A DNA stretch of 64,000 bases from an uncultured Mucilaginibacter sp. (GTDB lineage Bacteria > Bacteroidota > Bacteroidia > Sphingobacteriales > Sphingobacteriaceae), in assembly GCF_913773635.1 (NCBI RefSeq), contig NZ_CAJYGQ010000006.1:310001-374000 (forward strand), written 5' to 3'. Below the pieces are notes generated by a model, which saw only the letters and a program-made list of their open reading frames with translations, was not told the DNA's origin and did not search any database. Positions within the stretch are counted from its first letter, which is position 1; each line of letters begins with the position of its first letter. The translations under genes were made by a program, and so were the position numbers. Shown here piece by piece: positions 62,797 through 64,000 of the stretch.

Positions 62797-64000
62797 TTAA
62801 TCGAGTTTTAAAACTGCCATGAACGCGCTTTGAGGTATCTCAACATTACCTACCTGGCGCATGCGTTTTTTACCTTTTTTCTGTTTTTCTAACAGTTTTC
62901 GTTTACGCGAAATATCACCACCGTAACATTTAGCAGTAACATCTTTACGTAGTGCACGTACGTTCTCTCGCGCAATAACCTTGGCACCAATAGAAGCCTG
63001 TATAGCAATCTCAAATTGCTGACGAGGCAATAGCTCTTTCAACTTTTCGCATATCTTTTTACCAAAGTCGTAAGAATTGCTGCGGTGAATTAGTGATGAT
63101 AGCGCATCCACCGGTTCTCCATTCAGCTTAATATCCAAACGTACCAAATCTGACTGGCGGTAGCCGATTTGCATGTAATCAAACGATGCATAACCTTTTG
63201 AAATGGTTTTTAGCTTATCGTAAAAGTCAAATACAATTTCGCCCATTGGCATCTCAAATACCAGTTCAACACGGTCCGCCGTTAAATATGATTGGTTTAC
63301 AATGATACCACGTTTTTGTATACATAATGACATTACCGGACCAACAAATTCAGCCTTGGTAATGATGTTGGCCTTAATGTAAGGCTCTTCAACAAACTCA
63401 AGCTTACTTGGGTCAGGTAAGTCTGACGGGTTGTTTACTATAAGTTGCTCTTCTTTCGTAGTATAAGCAATATATGATACGTTGGGTACGGTAGTGATAA
63501 CCGTCATATCAAACTCGCGCTCTAAACGCTCCTGGATAATTTCCATGTGGAGCATACCCAAAAAGCCGCATCGGAAACCGAAGCCCAACGCTGCTGATGA
63601 TTCCGGTTCAAAAACCAATGATGCATCATTTAGCTGCAACTTGGCCATTGATTCACGAAGCTCTTCGTAATCTTCAGTATCAACCGGATAAATACCGGCA
63701 AATACCATTGGTTTTACTTCTTCAAACCCCTGTATGCCTTCGGCTGCCGGGCGTTCAACAAGGGTTATGGTATCACCAACCTTAACCTCACGTGCTTCTT
63801 TAATACCTGATATAATGTAACCTACGTCGCCGGTTTTGATAACATCTTTAGGCAACTGTGTCAGCTTTAAGGTACCCACTTCGTCGGCAAAGTACTCGCG
63901 GCCGGTAGCCATAAATTTTACCTTAGTGTTTTTACGTATCTCTCCGTTTACAACTTTGAAATAAGCAATAATACCACGGAATGAATTAAAAACCGAGTCA
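62797..64000 (-). CDS. lepA: Elongation factor 4 (LepA), C-terminal part
   Basis: The frame is open through the window edge, so the N-terminal GTPase domain lies outside. About 400 residues of a family usually near 600 are present: the end of domain II ([17 protein letters not shown]), the EF-G-like domains ([37 protein letters not shown]) and the LepA-specific C-terminal domain ([30 protein letters not shown] and [23 protein letters not shown]). LepA back-translocates or remodels stalled ribosomes. An internal ATG at 63912 is not the true start. Confidence 0.95.
   Translation of the reverse strand, partial: DSVFNSFRGIIAYFKVVNGEIRKNTKVKFMATGREYFADEVGTLKLTQLPKDVIKTGDVGYIISGIKEAREVKVGDTITLVERPAAEGIQGFEEVKPMVFAGIYPVDTEDYEELRESMAKLQLNDASLVFEPESSAALGFGFRCGFLGMLHMEIIQERLEREFDMTVITTVPNVSYIAYTTKEEQLIVNNPSDLPDPSKLEFVEEPYIKANIITKAEFVGPVMSLCIQKRGIIVNQSYLTADRVELVFEMPMGEIVFDFYDKLKTISKGYASFDYMQIGYRQSDLVRLDIKLNGEPVDALSSLIHRSNSYDFGKKICEKLKELLPRQQFEIAIQASIGAKVIARENVRALRKDVTAKCYGGDISRKRKLLEKQKKGKKRMRQVGNVEIPQSAFMAVLKLD

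Noticed and set aside
1..64000. CRISPR arrays, tRNA or rRNA genes, prophage and IS elements
   Set aside because: Reading through all intergenic gaps showed no regularly spaced repeats, no tRNA-like cloverleaf, no rRNA blocks and no transposase or phage genes.

Overview
The window is a moderately AT-rich piece of a Bacteroidota chromosome, most like Sphingobacteriaceae (Mucilaginibacter/Pedobacter type). The evidence is SusC/SusD outer-membrane pairs, a hybrid two-component PUL regulator with Reg_prop/YYY sensor, fimbrillin-family lipoproteins, a single-chain SecDF, starts without clear Shine-Dalgarno sequences, and several TAnnTTTG -7 boxes. Genes are dense on both strands, with 16 well-formed hairpin terminators. 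I see no rRNA, tRNA, CRISPR array, IS element or prophage. Both ends are cut: the 3' part of a PHP-like metallohydrolase gene at the left and the C-terminal two thirds of lepA at the right.

Layout. 1-5.5 kb: partial metallohydrolase, a tiny lipoprotein, a triple-PAS sensor kinase, and a minus-strand group of epoxide-hydrolase-like enzyme, NmrA-like reductase and Crp-type regulator. 6-23.3 kb: a glycan-use region, with a lipid-anchored TIM-barrel/DUF4832/beta-trefoil protein, an AI-2E-type permease, an HTCS regulator, SusC, SusD, a GH2 and a GH35 beta-galactosidase. The four-gene SusCD-GH2-GH35 run probably imports and degrades a beta-galactoside-containing polymer under control of the HTCS. 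23.3-28 kb: a surface cluster with a lipidated clostripain-like protease opposite two tandem fimbrillin-domain lipoproteins, the first of which carries a DRGH-type nuclease. 28-33.5 kb: a Fur-family repressor, a flavin-reductase/SDR gene pair, and a notable two-component pair made of a cyclic-nucleotide-binding-domain histidine kinase and a receiver/degenerate-glutaredoxin/thioredoxin-reductase-like flavoprotein.

33.5-64 kb is mostly housekeeping: PPOX protein, DnaQ/GIY-YIG nuclease, DUF1016-like protein, M23 peptidase, prmC, ribD, EamA permease, YigZ protein, mgtE, bioB, gatB, TlpA-like thioredoxin, OmpR-type regulator, accD, class II aldolase, iron permease, GNAT, NDH-2, secDF, folA, thyA, ispE, an OmpA/PD40 protein, a Rieske protein, folD and lepA.

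The points most worth a second look are the kinase/flavoprotein pair at 30.3-33.4 kb, the fimbrillin-nuclease pair at 24.8-28 kb, the unassigned glycosidase-like lipoprotein at 6-8 kb, the tyrosine-less SDR, the nuclease-less DUF1016-like protein, and -7 promoter boxes sitting almost directly on start codons.
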